Position numbers and translations under genes: made by a program
In this document: piece by piece, positions 4,684-5,821 of the stretch
How positions within the stretch are numbered: position 1 is the stretch's first letter
Layout: each line of letters starts with the position of its first letter
Notes under the pieces: generated by a model
Database searches by the model: none
What the model was told of the DNA's origin: nothing
The model's input: only the letters and a program-made list of their open reading frames with translations
DNA from: CAXBID01 sp963975495
GTDB taxonomy: Bacteria > Bacteroidota > Bacteroidia > Flavobacteriales > Flavobacteriaceae
Assembly: GCA_963975495.1 (NCBI GenBank)
Contig: CAXBID010000245.1
Span: 1 to 5,821 of the forward strand
DNA: 5,821 bases
Direction: 5' to 3'

Positions 4684-5076
4684 TTATTCTTCAGTATCTA
4701 TTTCCGAAAAATCAGCAACTGTCCTCATATCGCTAACCTTATAAATATCAGCAACATTATTTACGGTTTCTGTAAGTAACGTAGGTGTCACTTTAGTTTC
4801 ATCATATTCTACCATGGCCAATTTTCTATCAAAATCAACTTTAGCAGATTTTACACCTTCCATTTTAGATATTTTCTTTTCAATAGTCGCGGCGCAACCT
4901 ATGGCACATGTCATTCCATCAATAGTAAATTCAGCTTTAGCGTAATTAGCGTTTGGGTCTAATTCCTTTACGGTTTGAGTTTCAACGGTTTTAACTTCTG
5001 GTTTTCCCTCATTTTTACAACTTATAAAAATAGTTGCAATTAGAAGTAAACTTAGAATATGTTTTATAGTTTTCAT
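4684..5076 (-). CDS. Lipoprotein with a heavy-metal-associated (HMA) domain
   Basis: This 130-residue protein starts MKTIKHILSLLLIATIFISC, a lipoprotein signal peptide with Cys 20 as the probable lipidated residue. A charged linker (about 21-45) is followed by an HMA fold (about 47-112): AEFTIDGMTC at 48-57, a helix KKISKMEGVKSAKVDF, and a beta strand MVEYDETKVT. HMA domains bind soft metals such as copper through two cysteines. Here the cysteines are C57 and C61, three residues apart (C-A-I-G-C), not the canonical CxxC; I recall this GMTC-x-x-GC form from other flavobacterial proteins. It would sit in the cell envelope, perhaps as a metal chaperone or sensor; the metal is unknown. The start at 5076 is clear, and a TAnnTTTG element lies upstream on the minus strand. 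It is convergent with gldD and divergent from the DUF4199 gene. Confidence 0.88.
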   Translation of the reverse strand: MKTIKHILSLLLIATIFISCKNEGKPEVKTVETQTVKELDPNANYAKAEFTIDGMTCAIGCAATIEKKISKMEGVKSAKVDFDRKLAMVEYDETKVTPTLLTETVNNVADIYKVSDMRTVADFSEIDTEE

Positions 5077-5106
5077 TTAGAAATGTTTTTATAATTTTAA
5101 TACTAA

Positions 5107-5114
5107 CAAAATTA
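5107..5114 (-). promoter_or_regulatory. Predicted -7 element for the HMA lipoprotein gene
   Basis: On the minus strand TAATTTTG at 5114-5107 exactly fits TAnnTTTG. The -33 region has no clear TTG. The expected transcription start, near 5100, leaves a leader of about 24 bases before the ATG at 5076. Confidence 0.45.
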
Positions 5115-5243
5115 CGAAATATTAGAGTCATGTATGGGTGTATAATTAAATTTTATGATTTTTTTACAATCCCTTTAGAAGTTATTTCTTATTTTGAACA
5201 AGGAAAATTGAAGATGAAATAAACTAACCAATAAAACTTAATT

Positions 5244-5696
5244 ATGAAAAACATATCACTTGCCATACGCTTTGGGCTGGTTACTACTGCGGTATTGATT
5301 GCTTACTTTTTAGTTTTAGCATTATTCAATTTACATACAAATCCAGTTTTTAGCTTTTTTAATGCCGTTATAACTGCATTTGGTATTTATGAAGCTACAC
5401 GCTTATATAAATTGCAAAAGCCCGATGAGTTCTCATATAGCGAAGGTTTTAAAGCAGGAATGATTACGGGTAGTATAGCTACCATTTTGTTTACTCTATT
5501 TTTTCTTGTTTACTCAACAGAAATTAATCCTGATTTTCTTCCAATATTAATGAAATCCATGAATGGTAGTTTTAATATAAATGAGGGTTTAGTAACCTTT
5601 ATAGTGGCGGTAATGGGTTTTGCAACCACAATAGTTTCCACGCTTACTGTTATGCAATTATTTAAAAAGAGTAATAATTACGTTGAAAAGAAATAA
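5244..5696 (+). CDS. DUF4199 family four-helix membrane protein
   Basis: This 150-residue protein is predicted to have four membrane helices near residues 8-30, 36-55, 69-91 and 115-140. It resembles the Bacteroidetes DUF4199 family: a helix ending LHTNPVFSFFNA, then FGIYEATRLYKL, the motif FSYSEGFKAG (about 63-72), YSTEINPDF, and VMGFATTIVSTLTVMQLF. The function of the family is unknown; the protein presumably sits in the inner membrane. ATG 5244 is preceded by A-rich leader without a Shine-Dalgarno sequence. A near match to the -7 element (TATTTTG, 5190-5196, one base short) is the best promoter candidate. rplU follows 97 bases downstream with its own strong promoter, so they are probably separate units. 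No terminator is visible between them. Confidence 0.85.
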   Translation: MKNISLAIRFGLVTTAVLIAYFLVLALFNLHTNPVFSFFNAVITAFGIYEATRLYKLQKPDEFSYSEGFKAGMITGSIATILFTLFFLVYSTEINPDFLPILMKSMNGSFNINEGLVTFIVAVMGFATTIVSTLTVMQLFKKSNNYVEKK

Positions 5697-5700
5697 AACG

Positions 5701-5731
5701 TTTGTGAATTAATTATTTAGGAGTATATTTG
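5701..5731 (+). promoter_or_regulatory. Strong Bacteroidetes promoter of rplU
   Basis: TTTG at 5701-5704 and TATATTTG at 5724-5731 are separated by 19 bases, an almost ideal match to the TTTG-N19-TAnnTTTG primary sigma promoter. Transcription should begin near 5737, giving a leader of roughly 55 bases before rplU. This is the best promoter in the window, as expected for a ribosomal protein gene. Confidence 0.8.
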
Positions 5732-5735
5732 CACC

Positions 5736-5756
5736 CGCCTTAGGTAAATTAAGGCG
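5736..5756 (+). promoter_or_regulatory. rplU: Hairpin at the 5' end of the rplU mRNA
   Basis: CGCCTTA (5736-5742) pairs perfectly with TAAGGCG (5750-5756) around the loop GGTAAAT. Because the predicted transcription start is near 5737, the stem would form the extreme 5' end of the mRNA. It could stabilise the transcript or act as a ribosomal protein leader for autoregulation; the second role is inference. Confidence 0.5.
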
Positions 5757-5793
5757 TAGTTGAATACAAATTAATTAATAAAAACGTTACGCT

Positions 5794-5821
5794 ATGTACG
5801 CAATTGTAGAGATAGCAGGGC
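5794..5821 (+). CDS. rplU: 50S ribosomal protein L21 (bL21), N-terminal fragment
   Basis: The window ends nine codons into this gene. ATG 5794 opens MYAIVEIAG, matching the start of bL21 (MYAIVEIAGKQ/GQQ). bL21 binds 23S rRNA in the large subunit and is normally followed by rpmA (L27), which would lie outside. The strong promoter and the leader hairpin upstream fit a highly expressed ribosomal gene. Only nine residues support the call, but they are characteristic. Confidence 0.85.

Noticed and set aside
5695..5788. Direct repeat AAAACGTT at 5695-5702 and 5781-5788 flanking the rplU leader
   Set aside because: Only eight bases in AT-rich DNA, with no element ends, so not evidence of an insertion or attachment site.
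1..5821. Search for CRISPR arrays, tRNAs, transposases, toxin-antitoxin or defence genes
   Set aside because: No regularly spaced repeats, tRNA-like cloverleaf, transposase motif or defence family was seen; all long frames are explained by core genes.

Overview
The window comes from a member of the Bacteroidota, almost certainly a gliding Flavobacteriaceae. The evidence is the gldE-gldD pair, the gene order mutY-ssb-gldE-gldD, strong AT richness, the absence of Shine-Dalgarno sequences before every start codon, and several exact copies of the Bacteroidetes -7 promoter element TAnnTTTG. The species cannot be named from the sequence alone.

Layout. On the minus strand, reading from 720 down to 1, lie an HU-family DNA-binding protein (430-720), a 30-residue extremely basic protein too short for normal ORF calling (275-367), and the first 17 codons of a ribonuclease E/G (1-53). 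The 221-base gap before the RNase start is packed with inverted repeats. On the plus strand, starting from a divergent promoter region shared with HU, come mutY (862-1902), a 283-base non-coding stretch with hairpins and an unusual promoter, then ssb (2186-2632), gldE (2684-3988) and gldD (4021-4626). The last three have short gaps and no recognisable internal promoter, so they look like one operon. A bidirectional terminator at 4628-4679 separates gldD from a convergent minus-strand lipoprotein with a heavy-metal-associated (HMA) domain (4684-5076). After another divergent gap come a four-helix membrane protein of the DUF4199 type (5244-5696) and the promoter, leader and first codons of rplU (ribosomal protein L21, from 5794).

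How the genes relate. MutY (A/G-mismatch repair) and SSB are DNA maintenance genes placed next to the gliding-motility genes, as in Flavobacterium. HU, the small basic protein and RNase E/G form a nucleoid/translation/RNA-turnover group, and rplU opens a ribosomal operon at the right edge. Two start codons should be moved downstream of the longest ORF: mutY to 862 and gldD to 4021. gldE appears to use TTG.

No CRISPR array, transposon, phage gene, tRNA or defence system was seen. The gene content is ordinary core genome. The most interesting signals are non-coding: the serial hairpins before the RNase E/G gene, a 14-bp-arm inverted repeat across the ssb promoter with a Pho-box-like TTAACA direct repeat upstream, mutually exclusive hairpins between ssb and gldE, and a hairpin at the predicted 5' end of the rplU mRNA. 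The tiny arginine/lysine protein is also notable.
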